Shown: positions 52,684 through 61,754, numbered from the stretch's first letter. The stretch: DNA of 64,000 bases from Paenibacillus tyrphae (GCF_027925525.1 NZ_BSDJ01000008.1:1-64000), one strand, 5' to 3'. Notes: a model not told the origin generated them from the sequence alone. Numbers and translations: made by a program.

Positions 52684-53601
52684 TCACGTGATGACGGACA
52701 GGCAATAAAACTTTTCACGGCTCACCTCATCCGCATCCTGAATATTGCGATCCATCATACGGACGATCTCTTTGTAGTCATTCAAATCAAACGCAACTTT
52801 TGCCATCCCTTGCGGAACGATTTCCGGGCAATGGCTCGTGCACAGGACAGCGAGCCGGTTATGGGTCTTGGCCGCTTCATGCGCCAAAAATTCATTCAAC
52901 ACGATCCCCGGACGTCCGGCATACACGGACAGGAATTCATGCATGTCCTTAATGTTATCGCAACACACATGGATCCGTTCCTCGTCCAGACCGGATTGCC
53001 GCTTGATAAACTCCACCAGTTCGGCATTGTTATACGAATCCATCACAAGAAACTGCGGAGCTTCACCGAGCAGGCTGCGGGCCGCTTGGAAGCTCCGCGC
53101 GAAATCCGGAACGATTTTGTGAAACAGCGGGTCTTCGATATAGCTGTCGACCACGAAGACAGGAACGCCGAATCCGAAATAATTCGATATGGTCGTGAAT
53201 TGTTCTTGATCCACGTTCATCAAGAAGACGCCGTCCAAATTGCGCTCCATAATAATTTTCGAGGACGGGCCCAAGTTGTCGATTTGCATAAAAAGGACAT
53301 GATATCCCAGCTCGCTGCAGTGCCGCTCGATGGCCTGGATCGTTTTCGCATACTTCAAATCGGACCACAGATAATCGTCGTTCCCTTTAAACCATAAAAT
53401 GCCGATAAGTCCGGTTTTCTTGACCTTCAGCGACTGCGCCGTACGGTTCGTTACGTATCTCAGCTGCTGCGCGGCCTTCAGTACCTTCACGCGCGTTTCA
53501 TCGGATATGGATTGGGTCTTCACGTCGTTCAAAATATACGAAACCGTCGCAATGGAAACGCCGGCCGCTTTGGCTATGTCTTTGATCGTTGCTTTTTTCA
53601 T
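52684..53601 (-). CDS. LacI family transcriptional regulator
   Basis: The 305-residue protein has an N-terminal LacI HTH (TIKDIAKAAGVSIATVSYILN, hinge helix NRTAQSLKVKKTG) and a periplasmic-binding-protein-like sugar domain. It should bind the TTAAACGTTT palindromes at its own promoter and before mdxE, releasing them on maltodextrin binding. The ATG has GAGGCGG upstream. It has its own promoter in addition to read-through from mdxE. Confidence 0.9.
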   Translation of the reverse strand: MKKATIKDIAKAAGVSIATVSYILNDVKTQSISDETRVKVLKAAQQLRYVTNRTAQSLKVKKTGLIGILWFKGNDDYLWSDLKYAKTIQAIERHCSELGYHVLFMQIDNLGPSSKIIMERNLDGVFLMNVDQEQFTTISNYFGFGVPVFVVDSYIEDPLFHKIVPDFARSFQAARSLLGEAPQFLVMDSYNNAELVEFIKRQSGLDEERIHVCCDNIKDMHEFLSVYAGRPGIVLNEFLAHEAAKTHNRLAVLCTSHCPEIVPQGMAKVAFDLNDYKEIVRMMDRNIQDADEVSREKFYCLSVIT

Positions 53602-53617
53602 GGTTTAACCGCCTCTA

Positions 53618-53663
53618 CTTAAACGTTTAGGTCGATTAAAGCATACGGCCTTGTCTTTGTCAA
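53618..53663 (-). promoter_or_regulatory. Promoter and operator of the LacI regulator gene
   Basis: On the minus strand TTGACA (53663-53658) and TTTAAT (53640-53635) are 17 bp apart. The palindrome CTTAAACGTTTAGG at 53618-53631 covers the expected start point, which suggests autorepression. Confidence 0.75.
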
Positions 53664-53664
53664 A

Positions 53665-55407
53665 TCATGACAATGGCGCTCTCAAAACGAGCCATCCGTA
53701 CGGAGGCAAGCTGATAGAAAGCCGCTCGTCCGTCAGTTCGAAGCTTCCGTCGCCCATGGCGATTTCGAGCGGTACCTGCGCGTCCAAAGTGACATCCGTG
53801 ACTGCCGAATTCCCGCTGTTATTGAAGCCGATGTAAAGCTGTTCGTCTGCATCCGTTCTACAGATGACAAGCTGATGATCCTTGGCATAGATCACCTGAA
53901 AAGTTCCGTCCCGCAACGCCCGGTGCTGCCGTCGGTACGAAATAATCGTCCGGTAAAACGCAAGCAGCTCCTGGTTTTGCAAGGCTTCGTCCCAAATCAT
54001 CGGACGCCTGCAGTCGGGGTCCGCCCCGCCCAGCATCCCCACTTCGTCGCCGTAATAAATGCACGGAACGCCGGGGAATGCAAACTGAAACAGCACGGCG
54101 AGCTTGGCTTTCCTTGCCTCCTGCGCGACCGTAAGCAACCGCGGCGTATCGTGGCTTCCGACGATGTTAAAGGCCGCTTCGTTCACCTGCTGCGGATATT
54201 GGGCCAGCAGCCGGTTGATCCGGTGAGAAAACCGCTCCGCATCGATCGCATCCTTGGCAAAAAAGTCAAGTACGGCCTCCGTCGCCGGATAGTTCATGAC
54301 CGCATCGAATTGATCCCCCTGCAGCCACGGCATCGAGTCGTGCCAAATTTCGCCCAAGATATAAAAGTCCGGCTTGAGCGACTTCAAGGTTTTGCGGAAA
54401 TGCCTCCAAAACTCGTGATCGACCTCATTGGCCACATCCAGCCGCCAGCCGTCGATATCGCATTCCTTCACCCAGTACTGCGCCACGTCCAGCAGGTATT
54501 GCCGGACCTCCGGATTCGCCGTATTCAGCTTCGGCATATGCGCCTCGAAAGCGAAGCAGTGGTAGGAAGGTCTGGGCTCCGTCTGCACCGGAAATTGCTT
54601 GATATGGAACCAGTCCCGGTAGCGCGATTCCGGTCCGTGGCGGACCACATCTTGAAACGGAGCGAACAGCGCGCCGCTATGATTGAATACGGCATCCAGA
54701 ATGACGCGAATCCCGCGTTCGTGGCAGGCTTGAACCAGCTTCTTCAGCAATGCGGTATCCCCGAACTGCGGGTCGATTTTCAAATAGTCCGTCGTATCGT
54801 ACTTATGATTCGTCTCCGCCGCAAACAGCGGGGTAAAATAAATCGCGTTTACGCCAAGCGAGCCAAGGTAATCCAGACGGTCCAATACGCCCTGCAAATC
54901 GCCGCCGTAGAAATCATACGGCCCCGGGTCCGCCTCCTCCCATGAACGAACGCCGGCCGGATCGTTCGACGGATCGCCATTCGCAAACCGCTCGGGAAAT
55001 ATTTGATAAAACACAGCCTCTTTTACCCACCCCGGCGGCTTCAACACTTCATCGGCCCACAGAAACGGATAATCGAAGAAAGAAAGCGGGTCCTGCGGCT
55101 TTTCCTTCTGAAAGCCGGTCTCGGTGTACCAGACTGTTTCGTCCTCCGAGATCAATGCAAACGCATAGCGCAATCTGCGATGCGGGGGGACGAGCTCCGC
55201 CTGCCAATAATCGAACCGTTCGTCGCTCGCCAGCTTATGAAGATACTGCTCGCTGGCGGTTTGCTCCCAATCGTACTTGTCGCCATAGAGAGCTTTTACC
55301 GCGCGCAGATCGTCTTTTTTCGTCCGCAGCCGGATATGGATCGTACGGTCATCGTAAGCGTAGCAATCCGCATTGCCGGACCGGTGGTAAACCGCTTCTA
55401 ACAACAT
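53665..55407 (-). CDS. nplT: Neopullulanase / cyclomaltodextrinase, GH13
   Basis: The 580-residue enzyme matches Geobacillus neopullulanase closely. It starts LLEAVYHRS, has an N-terminal CBM34-like domain (to ~120), then the GH13 barrel with DAVFNHSG, the nucleophile DGWRLDVANE, the acid/base ILGEIWHD and VGSHDTPR. It has no signal peptide, so it cleaves imported maltodextrins or cyclodextrins in the cytoplasm. The ATG at 55407 fits the family N-terminus and has AAGGATGGGG upstream; an ATG overlapping the mdxG stop at 55440 is an alternative. Confidence 0.92.
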   Translation of the reverse strand: MLLEAVYHRSGNADCYAYDDRTIHIRLRTKKDDLRAVKALYGDKYDWEQTASEQYLHKLASDERFDYWQAELVPPHRRLRYAFALISEDETVWYTETGFQKEKPQDPLSFFDYPFLWADEVLKPPGWVKEAVFYQIFPERFANGDPSNDPAGVRSWEEADPGPYDFYGGDLQGVLDRLDYLGSLGVNAIYFTPLFAAETNHKYDTTDYLKIDPQFGDTALLKKLVQACHERGIRVILDAVFNHSGALFAPFQDVVRHGPESRYRDWFHIKQFPVQTEPRPSYHCFAFEAHMPKLNTANPEVRQYLLDVAQYWVKECDIDGWRLDVANEVDHEFWRHFRKTLKSLKPDFYILGEIWHDSMPWLQGDQFDAVMNYPATEAVLDFFAKDAIDAERFSHRINRLLAQYPQQVNEAAFNIVGSHDTPRLLTVAQEARKAKLAVLFQFAFPGVPCIYYGDEVGMLGGADPDCRRPMIWDEALQNQELLAFYRTIISYRRQHRALRDGTFQVIYAKDHQLVICRTDADEQLYIGFNNSGNSAVTDVTLDAQVPLEIAMGDGSFELTDERLSISLPPYGWLVLRAPLS

Positions 55408-55439
55408 GGAATCCCCATCCTTTTTTGGTATAAATCGCA

Positions 55440-56273
55440 TTACCCTTTATCCGCGCCGGCCGCGATTCCGTGAATTAAGTACTTCTGGAAATACATGTAC
55501 AGCAGCGTGATCGGCAGCGCCACAAGCACGGCGCCCGCTGCGAATAACGTAAAGCTGGAATTGGTCTCGTTGGCCACCATCGCATACAGCCCTTGCGCCA
55601 GCGTCATTTTATCCGAGGACCTAAGCACGATTTGCGGCAAAATAAAGTCCATGAACGGCGTGATGAAGCTGTTCAGAGCTACGAACGTAATCGCCGGCAG
55701 CGATAAAGGAAATATAATTTTGAAGAACGCGTCGGCATGACTTGCACCGTCGATAAACGCGGCTTCCTCCAGACTTTTCGGGATCGTGTCGAAGTGCCCT
55801 TTCATGACCCAGGTGCCCATGGACACTGCCCCGCCGGCATAGATGAGAATCAGCCCCAGATGCGTGTCGAGCAGCTTCGTTTGCAGCAGCAGCACAAAAA
55901 TCGCCATGACGGATAGAAACCCCGGAAACATTTGCAGGACCAGCAGCATCATCAAGCCTTGCTGTCTCCCTTTGAAACGGAATCTGGAAAAAGCATACGC
56001 CGTCGCCGCTACCAATGCCGTCGATACGACCGCGTTCACCAGCGCGATCTTGATCGTATTTTGATACCACAGCACAAAATCGGTCGTATGGATCAGCTCG
56101 ATGTAATGCGCGATCGTCGGGTTGTCGGGAATCATCTTGCTGACGAGCAAGTTATCGCCCGGATTCAGAGACGTGCCTACGATCCACACGATCGGGTAGA
56201 TCGTCGTGACGAGCAGCACCGCAAATACCGCGTAAATTCCCGTGACGACCAGGTTGTTTTTGAATTTGGACAT
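55440..56273 (-). CDS. mdxG: Maltodextrin ABC transporter permease MdxG/MalG
   Basis: The 277-residue permease has six membrane spans and the MalG EAA loop EEAAFIDGASHADAFFKIIFPLSLP. With MdxF it forms the maltodextrin channel. The ATG at 56273 has GAGGA upstream. Its stop overlaps the upper start candidate of nplT (TAATG). No ATPase gene is in the operon, so a shared MsmX/MsmK-type ATPase from elsewhere is likely. Confidence 0.92.
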   Translation of the reverse strand: MSKFKNNLVVTGIYAVFAVLLVTTIYPIVWIVGTSLNPGDNLLVSKMIPDNPTIAHYIELIHTTDFVLWYQNTIKIALVNAVVSTALVAATAYAFSRFRFKGRQQGLMMLLVLQMFPGFLSVMAIFVLLLQTKLLDTHLGLILIYAGGAVSMGTWVMKGHFDTIPKSLEEAAFIDGASHADAFFKIIFPLSLPAITFVALNSFITPFMDFILPQIVLRSSDKMTLAQGLYAMVANETNSSFTLFAAGAVLVALPITLLYMYFQKYLIHGIAAGADKG

Positions 56274-56291
56274 CCAGATCAAATCCTCTTC

Positions 56292-57590
56292 TTAAACGGA
56301 CTTCATCCGCTTGTAATTCCATAAAGAAAATGCCGCAATGAGAATGAACATAATGATGGATACGGCCGAGGCCATATTAAACTGGCTTTGATTCAACGTC
56401 ATCTTGAAAATCCACGAGATCAAAATATCCGTGCTTCCGGCGTAGTAATAATCCGGATTATTCGGCTTCCCGTCCGTCAGCAAGTAAATCAGGTTGAAGT
56501 TATTGAAGTTAAACGCAAACTGCATAATAAAGATCGGCGCCGTCGCCATCAGCACGAGGGGCAGCGTAATTTTGACGAACTTTTGCAGTCCCGAGGCCCC
56601 GTCGACGTCCGCCGCTTCGTACAGATCGCGCGGCAGGGTCGTCAAGATTCCCGACATCAGCGCCATCAGGAACGGCGTCGAGAACCATAAATTGACCAGA
56701 ATGACGGATGCTTTCGCCATTGTCGGATCGGAAAGCCAGGGCACGGGAGAGAAGCCGAGCTTCACGATCAGATCGTTCACCGGACCGAACGTCCCGTTCA
56801 GCAGCACCCGGAAAACGAGGATCGAGATGAACTGCGGGATCGCCCAAGGCAGAATGAACACCGTTCTCCAAAATTTTTTGAAGCGGACCTGCGGGTGGTT
56901 TACCATCATTGCGAGTAACAGTCCGCTGAGAAAGACGGTGGAGGTCGAAGCCGCCGCCCAGATGATATTCCAAACGGAGATGCCGAAGAATGTGGACCTC
57001 CACGCCTCTTGCGCGAACAAATCGTAAAACGTGCGGAAGCCGACCCAATCCACCAGCGCCCGGTCCGGAATATGCGACGGCGCCGAATAGTTGGTGAAGG
57101 CGATTAACACATTAAACACGAGCGGAATGACCGTAACGAACAGAATGAAAAAAGCGGCGGGCAGCAGAAGCAAATAAGGAAAATGCCGGAACTTCGCTTG
57201 CTTCACGGATTCGACGAACCCGAGGACATGGCCGCCTTCGTCCCGAAGCTCCCCGTTCTTCTTCGCATCGTAAACATTCATCGCATAAAACCCGAGGAAC
57301 AGCAGGATGACGACGAGGGTAATGAGACCGTTGATCAGCAGAAAGATCGAATGGTCGCCCTGTATAATTTTTCCCCGGATGATCCGGGTCGGCACATCAC
57401 CTAGCGTGATCAGCCCCAGAATGCCTTTCCATGCGATCGAATAATAGTTCCAGAAAAACAATTGGGCCAAGACGATGAACAGCAAGCCTTTGATATATTG
57501 TCTGTTGTAGAGCTGGCCCAAGCCTATGAACGCCGCGGAACAAACGGCTGCCGTGACCTGATGCCGCCGGGCGCTTGGTTGTGATTGCAT
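56292..57590 (-). CDS. mdxF: Maltodextrin ABC transporter permease MdxF/MalF
   Basis: The 432-residue permease has a longer N-terminal region with extra spans, as in B. subtilis MdxF (~435 residues). The core has the EAA motif YEAADVDGASGLQKFVKITLPLV and six spans. It lies 18 bp before mdxG. The substrate assignment rests on the neighbouring neopullulanase and binding protein. Confidence 0.92.
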   Translation of the reverse strand: MQSQPSARRHQVTAAVCSAAFIGLGQLYNRQYIKGLLFIVLAQLFFWNYYSIAWKGILGLITLGDVPTRIIRGKIIQGDHSIFLLINGLITLVVILLFLGFYAMNVYDAKKNGELRDEGGHVLGFVESVKQAKFRHFPYLLLLPAAFFILFVTVIPLVFNVLIAFTNYSAPSHIPDRALVDWVGFRTFYDLFAQEAWRSTFFGISVWNIIWAAASTSTVFLSGLLLAMMVNHPQVRFKKFWRTVFILPWAIPQFISILVFRVLLNGTFGPVNDLIVKLGFSPVPWLSDPTMAKASVILVNLWFSTPFLMALMSGILTTLPRDLYEAADVDGASGLQKFVKITLPLVLMATAPIFIMQFAFNFNNFNLIYLLTDGKPNNPDYYYAGSTDILISWIFKMTLNQSQFNMASAVSIIMFILIAAFSLWNYKRMKSV

Positions 57591-57633
57591 ACGTAAAACC
57601 GCCTTAGCCGAGTTTTGAGAATGAATCCGTGCG

Positions 57634-58926
57634 TTATTTCGTCGTTTTCATGGCTGTCTTGATCTGCTCCACTGCGGTAGTCAGAACGGCTGCCGGATCT
57701 TGACCGTCGTTCCAGATCGCAGCGAGCGCAGCGCCTGCGGGCACCCATACATTGCCCATTTCCGGAATGGACGGCATCGGCGTCGAATATTTCGCCTGCT
57801 CCAGAAATGCCGCCGCTTTCGGGTCTTGCGTAATGATGGGATCGTCCATCAGGTCCTTCCTCGGAGGAAGCTGGGTTGTCATCTTGAACCGCTTGATCAG
57901 ATTATCCTTGCTGGTCGCATAGCTTGCGAACAGCTTGGCGGCAGCCGGGTACTTCGTGTACGAATTGACGTACAAGGCTCGAATGCCGGAGAAGCTGACC
58001 GGATGCTCGCCGTTCGGCAGCAGAGGCAGCGGCGCTACGCCATAGTCGAAATTCACTTTCGACAAGCTGGCCATCAGCCACGAGCCGTTGATGACGGCAG
58101 CGGTTTTTCCTTCCTGGAAAAAGCCCGTAATGATGTTGTCGTTGATGTCTCCGGCGTTCAACGGCAATATTTTTTTGAGCGATTGCAAATATTTTGCCCC
58201 TTCAACCGTTTTCGCGCTGTTGAGACCGATATCGTTCGGGTTCGTACCTTGATTACCGAACACATACCCGCCGTAACCGGCGAGGAACGAGTACGATTGA
58301 TACAGCTGTCCGACGTCCCACATCAAGGCGAACTTTTTGGTTTTCGGATCGTTGTAGGTTTCGGCGAATTTCACGATGTCGTCGTACGTTTTCGGAGCTT
58401 TGTCCATCAAGGACTTGTTGTAAAACAGCGCATACGTATCGATCGCCGTCGGAAAGCCGTAAAGCACGTCCTTGTACGTGACTCCGGCCAGCGCCGAGGA
58501 CATCACCTCATTCTTCATGCTGTCGCCCGACACGTCGTTTTCCAGCACAAGCCCGGCCGTCACCGCATTCCCCAATTGATCGTGCGGCGCAGAGAAGACG
58601 TCGGCTCCAATCCCCGCCGGACCGTCGGTGGTCAGCTTCTTAACGGTGTCGATCGCAGGAACCGGCTCCACCTTCACTTTTACGCCGTATTCTTTCTCGA
58701 AGCTTTCCGCTACCGCTTTCAAATAATCGAGCTCCGGACCTTTCGATTCCCATACGAGCAATTGGGCGCCTTGCTCCGGCTTTAACGGCTCCGCGTTTGC
58801 ACTTCCTTCGGCTTCGTTCCCCGGCTCCTGCCCAGCAGGCGAAGGACGGCCCTCTCCGCAAGCGGTTAGCAGGGAAGAACTCAGACAAAGGACAAGAACG
58901 GCGGAAATGAAACATCGTTTTGACAT
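57634..58926 (-). CDS. mdxE: Maltodextrin-binding lipoprotein
   Basis: The 430-residue family 1 solute-binding protein has a signal peptide with lipobox LTAC, so it is lipid-anchored outside. Mature segments match maltose-binding proteins: LLVWESKGPELDYLKAVAESF, DVFSAPHDQLG, FYNKSLMDKAPKTYDDI and FQEGKTAAVINGSW. It is the first gene of the operon, downstream of two LacI-type operators and a sigma-A promoter. Confidence 0.92.
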   Translation of the reverse strand: MSKRCFISAVLVLCLSSSLLTACGEGRPSPAGQEPGNEAEGSANAEPLKPEQGAQLLVWESKGPELDYLKAVAESFEKEYGVKVKVEPVPAIDTVKKLTTDGPAGIGADVFSAPHDQLGNAVTAGLVLENDVSGDSMKNEVMSSALAGVTYKDVLYGFPTAIDTYALFYNKSLMDKAPKTYDDIVKFAETYNDPKTKKFALMWDVGQLYQSYSFLAGYGGYVFGNQGTNPNDIGLNSAKTVEGAKYLQSLKKILPLNAGDINDNIITGFFQEGKTAAVINGSWLMASLSKVNFDYGVAPLPLLPNGEHPVSFSGIRALYVNSYTKYPAAAKLFASYATSKDNLIKRFKMTTQLPPRKDLMDDPIITQDPKAAAFLEQAKYSTPMPSIPEMGNVWVPAGAALAAIWNDGQDPAAVLTTAVEQIKTAMKTTK

Positions 58927-58965
58927 GCGGGGTCCCCCTTTTAAGTCTACTGCATTGTTCGTGAA

Positions 58966-58996
58966 CTGAATCGTTTAAGTACTGAAACGTTTAAGT
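58966..58996. promoter_or_regulatory. Tandem LacI-type operators before mdxE
   Basis: CTGAATCGTTTAAGT (58966-58980) and CTGAAACGTTTAAGT (58982-58996) are direct copies 16 bp apart, each with the AAACGTTT-type core also seen at 53618. They lie just downstream of the predicted start point, fitting repression. Confidence 0.75.
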
Positions 58997-59010
58997 AGTG
59001 CTTAAGTGAT

Positions 59011-59040
59011 ATCATAGCTTTTCGTTTCCGCAGGAGTCAA
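59011..59040 (-). promoter_or_regulatory. Sigma-A promoter of the maltodextrin operon
   Basis: On the minus strand TTGACT (59040-59035) and TATGAT (59016-59011) are 18 bp apart, about 85 bp before mdxE. Confidence 0.7.
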
Positions 59041-59163
59041 TGATAAAAAATGGAAAATAGCCCTGTCCGGCAAGACTCGAATATAGAAGCAGCGGCAGCC
59101 CAGGATGAAGACTGCTGCTGTTTTTACTGCTAACGCAACGCATCCTGTTAGTTCAATCCTACC

Positions 59164-59589
59164 TTAAACAATTGTTGCACAGTAGCCCGTTTCTTTACCT
59201 TTTTCAATTGCCTGGATATACCCATCAAAGTAATAGGGTATCTCATCTTCTTTTCCATTTTGAATTCTGCTTCTAACTTTTTCGAATGCAAATATTGAAA
59301 TTGAAAATTCCGGCTCGCCAGTAACTAAAACAGGCTGATCGCTTTCTTGTACCCAGTAATACTTTCCGCCATAATTCCTTCTTGCTACTTCGAAAATATA
59401 ACATCCAGCCATAGAAGAGACAGAATCCAAAATATCATCATCTAATTCAAAGTCACGTAATTCTTCAAGAATATCGTCTACGTTTCGTAGGCTATCTACG
59501 CTAAAATTAAAATTCCCTTTATCAGAAAAGTTCTTTGTGAAGTTTTCTGCCGTTAAAATAATATCTTGTTCTAAACTACTTTGCATCAA
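59164..59589 (-). CDS. AT-rich orphan protein of 141 residues
   Basis: I do not recognise this protein. It is soluble and acidic (NVDDILEELRDFELDDDILDSV) with a central aromatic strand region (GGKYYWVQESDQPVLVTGEPEF). The style is that of SUKH- or DUF3806-like immunity or housekeeping proteins, but I cannot place it. Its DNA is clearly more AT-rich than all neighbours, suggesting recent acquisition. No clear ribosome binding site precedes the ATG. About 180 bp without genes lie on its upstream side (59590-59768). Confidence 0.55.
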   Translation of the reverse strand: MMQSSLEQDIILTAENFTKNFSDKGNFNFSVDSLRNVDDILEELRDFELDDDILDSVSSMAGCYIFEVARRNYGGKYYWVQESDQPVLVTGEPEFSISIFAFEKVRSRIQNGKEDEIPYYFDGYIQAIEKGKETGYCATIV

Positions 59590-59768
59590 TCTCGCCCCGC
59601 TTTATGTGTATTTGATTAGTTAATATTCGTCAAAATCAAAGCATTACCTGCCTTTAAGCAGAACGAAGCTGCCGAGTTTTGCTGGCAGCTGCTCCGCAAT
59701 TTTATTAGCTGTAGTCACCCGTTAGTTTAACACTGGGGAAGAAGCTGTTTTCGTACCGAATGCGGTTA

Positions 59769-60188
59769 TTATTCCAACACCTTTTCAAGCTCGCCGCCCC
59801 ATTTACTCCAGCCATACTTCGCTCCATTGAGTGCGGGTTCATTGGAGATTCCGGTTTGTTCGAGATGAAGGTTAACCTTTCCGTCCCCTAAATCCTGCAG
59901 CGTCCAGGTGACCGTGTGCTTCTCTCCTCCGCTGGCCCAAGTATAGGACAACCGGTTTGGTGCTTCCACGATAAGCACTTCCCCGTCAACAATCCCATCC
60001 CACCACTCGGTCGGTTGAGTGCGAAATTGAAAATGGTGTCCTACGACGGGCTTAAAATCATTTTCCATCGCCTGACCAGTGTGGATGTTGACCACCCACT
60101 TGGCAAGCTTGCTTGAATCGGTTAAGGCGGACCAAAGCTTCTCGATTGATGTCGTGTACTGAAAATCCAAGGTTAATGTTAAACTCAT
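59769..60188 (-). CDS. SRPBCC/AHSA1 family protein
   Basis: The 139-residue protein has the AHSA1 START-like fold pattern: LTLDFQYTTSIEKLWSALTDSSKLAKWV at the N-terminus, YTWASGGEKHTVTWTLQDLGDGKVNLHLEQTG in the middle and a C-terminal helix. Such proteins bind hydrophobic ligands; many are paired with ArsR-type regulators, as here. GAGGAGGAA precedes the ATG at 60188, which overlaps the regulator's stop (ATGA). Confidence 0.85.
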   Translation of the reverse strand: MSLTLTLDFQYTTSIEKLWSALTDSSKLAKWVVNIHTGQAMENDFKPVVGHHFQFRTQPTEWWDGIVDGEVLIVEAPNRLSYTWASGGEKHTVTWTLQDLGDGKVNLHLEQTGISNEPALNGAKYGWSKWGGELEKVLE

Positions 60189-60514
60189 TCTTCTTCCTCC
60201 TCTAATAGTTGGTTTAAGCGCAACATGTTCATACTCCAGAACTTGCTGTAGAAAGCCACCCAATCTTGAATTTCTTGGAGTGGAGAGGCGTTTAGCCTAA
60301 ATCGCGTTTCTCTGCCGACTTTTCGGTCATGGACCAGTCCGGCCTCTTTAAGGATTGTCAAATGCTTGGATACCGCTGTACGGCCCATTTGAAATTGTGC
60401 CGTTAATTCATGAAGCGGTAACTCATTTGCCTCTGCTAACAGACGAATCAGTCGGCGCCTGGTTGGATCTGCAATCGCGTCATACACATCCCGCAACCGG
60501 TTGTTCTCGCTCAC
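60185..60514 (-). CDS. ArsR-type winged-helix regulator
   Basis: The 109-residue protein has an ArsR/SmtB winged helix (DPTRRRLIRLLAEANELPLHELTAQF, recognition helix GRTAVSKHLTILKEAGLV). It lacks the metal-binding cysteines of true metal sensors. It starts at a GTG with AGGAGAGGG upstream. It is co-transcribed with DoxX upstream and AHSA1 downstream, and probably represses the operon through the twin operators at 61093-61138. Confidence 0.88.
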   Translation of the reverse strand: MSENNRLRDVYDAIADPTRRRLIRLLAEANELPLHELTAQFQMGRTAVSKHLTILKEAGLVHDRKVGRETRFRLNASPLQEIQDWVAFYSKFWSMNMLRLNQLLEEEEE

Positions 60515-60595
60515 AACACCCTCTCCTAAATATTATTTTCTTTCGTAGAAGTCTATTGATGGTACGAAGGGACAGCCGTTGATTTCATCACCTCC

Positions 60596-61018
60596 TTAAA
60601 GTTTGCGGCTCTTCGGACGTAGCGCCCACGAAGCGATATTTAGCGCAGCATATGAAAGCGGAAGGATAAGAGCAAACCCGTAATCGCCATAATCGTTAGC
60701 AAACGCATGAGATAAAGCCGCACCAGTCATTAAAAAGAAGATACCCGCGTGAACCCATTCTTTAAGCCGGGGAAAGCCTGGCACGACAAGAGCGATGGCT
60801 CCAAGAACTTTCCAAATCCCGAGAATGGTCAAGACGTATAAAGGGTAACCAAGATTGTTCACTAACTCGACGTTTCCCCCAAATTGCATCAGTTGCCCGA
60901 TACCACTTAACATAACAGCTGCTGCGAGCAGTAATGTGACTGTCCAATAAGCAATCTTTTTTCCTCGGGTCTGGGTTACTACACTCGAGGTTGTTTCCGC
61001 ACCGATCATCATGCTCAT
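60596..61018 (-). CDS. DoxX-like membrane protein
   Basis: The 140-residue protein has four membrane spans and matches the DoxX-like family (SGIGQLMQFGG, LGIWKVLGAIALVVPGFPRLKEWVHAGIFF). The function is unclear; relatives act in redox or thiol stress. GAGGAGG lies before the ATG. It is the first gene of the DoxX-ArsR-AHSA1 operon and has a near-consensus promoter. Confidence 0.8.
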   Translation of the reverse strand: MSMMIGAETTSSVVTQTRGKKIAYWTVTLLLAAAVMLSGIGQLMQFGGNVELVNNLGYPLYVLTILGIWKVLGAIALVVPGFPRLKEWVHAGIFFLMTGAALSHAFANDYGDYGFALILPLSYAALNIASWALRPKSRKL

Positions 61019-61092
61019 TTTGTTTCCTCCTCATCGTTGTTTCAATTGAAACTTTTCGGATTCCAATTTTCCAAAATGACTTGCTCACAATT

Positions 61093-61145
61093 GGACACCG
61101 TTTGGTGACGCTTTGATTATAGGACACCATTCAGTGTCGTGTCAA
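61093..61145 (-). promoter_or_regulatory. Promoter with twin operators for the DoxX-ArsR operon
   Basis: On the minus strand TTGACA (61145-61140) and TATAAT (61121-61116) are 18 bp apart. GACACCATTCAGTGTC (61123-61138) fills the spacer and GGACACCGTTTGGTGAC (61093-61109) covers the start point, centres about three turns apart. Confidence 0.8.
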
Positions 61146-61231
61146 TAACATTTTTAAACTCAACATGTTCAAAAGCCTCAGTGCAATAATGCCGAGGCTT
61201 TGTGATCATGACTTAGCTTAACAAGGCAAAT

Positions 61232-61263
61232 TAGTTTCCAAAAAGAAACTATTTTGATACAAT
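61232..61263 (+). promoter_or_regulatory. MarR gene promoter with overlapping operator
   Basis: TTTCCA (61235-61240) and TACAAT (61258-61263) are 17 bp apart. The palindrome TAGTTTC-N6-GAAACTA at 61232-61251 overlaps the -35, as expected for autorepression. Confidence 0.65.
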
Positions 61264-61303
61264 GATGAATATAGAACGTACGATATCGATAGGAGGTATT
61301 CCT

Positions 61304-61750
61304 TTGATACAGCCAGATCAACCCGGTGAGCTGGAAAACGCTTTGTCCCATCTCCAATGCGTGCTGGTCGCCAGACGCACCCGGATCAATCCGGAGCAGC
61401 TTACTTGGGCGCAGTACGACATCTTGGAGATTTTGCGCATCCGTGGTCCCCTGATGCCTTCGCTCATCGGCGAAATACTGGGGATGTCCCGCCCGGCCAC
61501 CTCAAAAAATCTCCGAGTTTTAAAGGATAAGCAGTTGATTGAGCAAACGGCGCGCGAGCAAGACCGGCGGGAACAAACGACGTCGCTCACCGATAGCGGT
61601 CGAGCTTTTCTGGAGCGTGCGGCCTCAAGCCGGCGCGAGGCTGCCGAAATCGCCGCCTCCGTTCTTACGCCCTGCGAACAAAGTATTTTTGCAGAGCTGT
61701 GCCAAAAGATAGCGGCCGCTCTCGACGACAACCAGTCACGATCTGTTTAA
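61304..61750 (+). CDS. MarR family regulator
   Basis: The 148-residue protein has the MarR winged helix: LTWAQYDILEILRIRGPLMPSLIGEIL, recognition helix SRPATSKNLRVLKDKQLIEQ and the wing basic motif REQDRREQTTSLTDSG. The TTG at 61304 has AGGAGG seven bases upstream; longer in-frame readings lack this. It is followed by a UvrA-like gene whose leader holds a matching palindrome, so it probably represses both genes. Confidence 0.85.
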   Translation: MIQPDQPGELENALSHLQCVLVARRTRINPEQLTWAQYDILEILRIRGPLMPSLIGEILGMSRPATSKNLRVLKDKQLIEQTAREQDRREQTTSLTDSGRAFLERAASSRREAAEIAASVLTPCEQSIFAELCQKIAAALDDNQSRSV

Positions 61751-61754
61751 ATAT

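Noticed and set aside
59085-59135. Plus-strand terminator near AGCAGCGGCAG...CTGCTGCTGTTTTT
   Set aside because: A stem is possible, but there is no plus-strand gene upstream; likely a chance CAG/CTG repeat.
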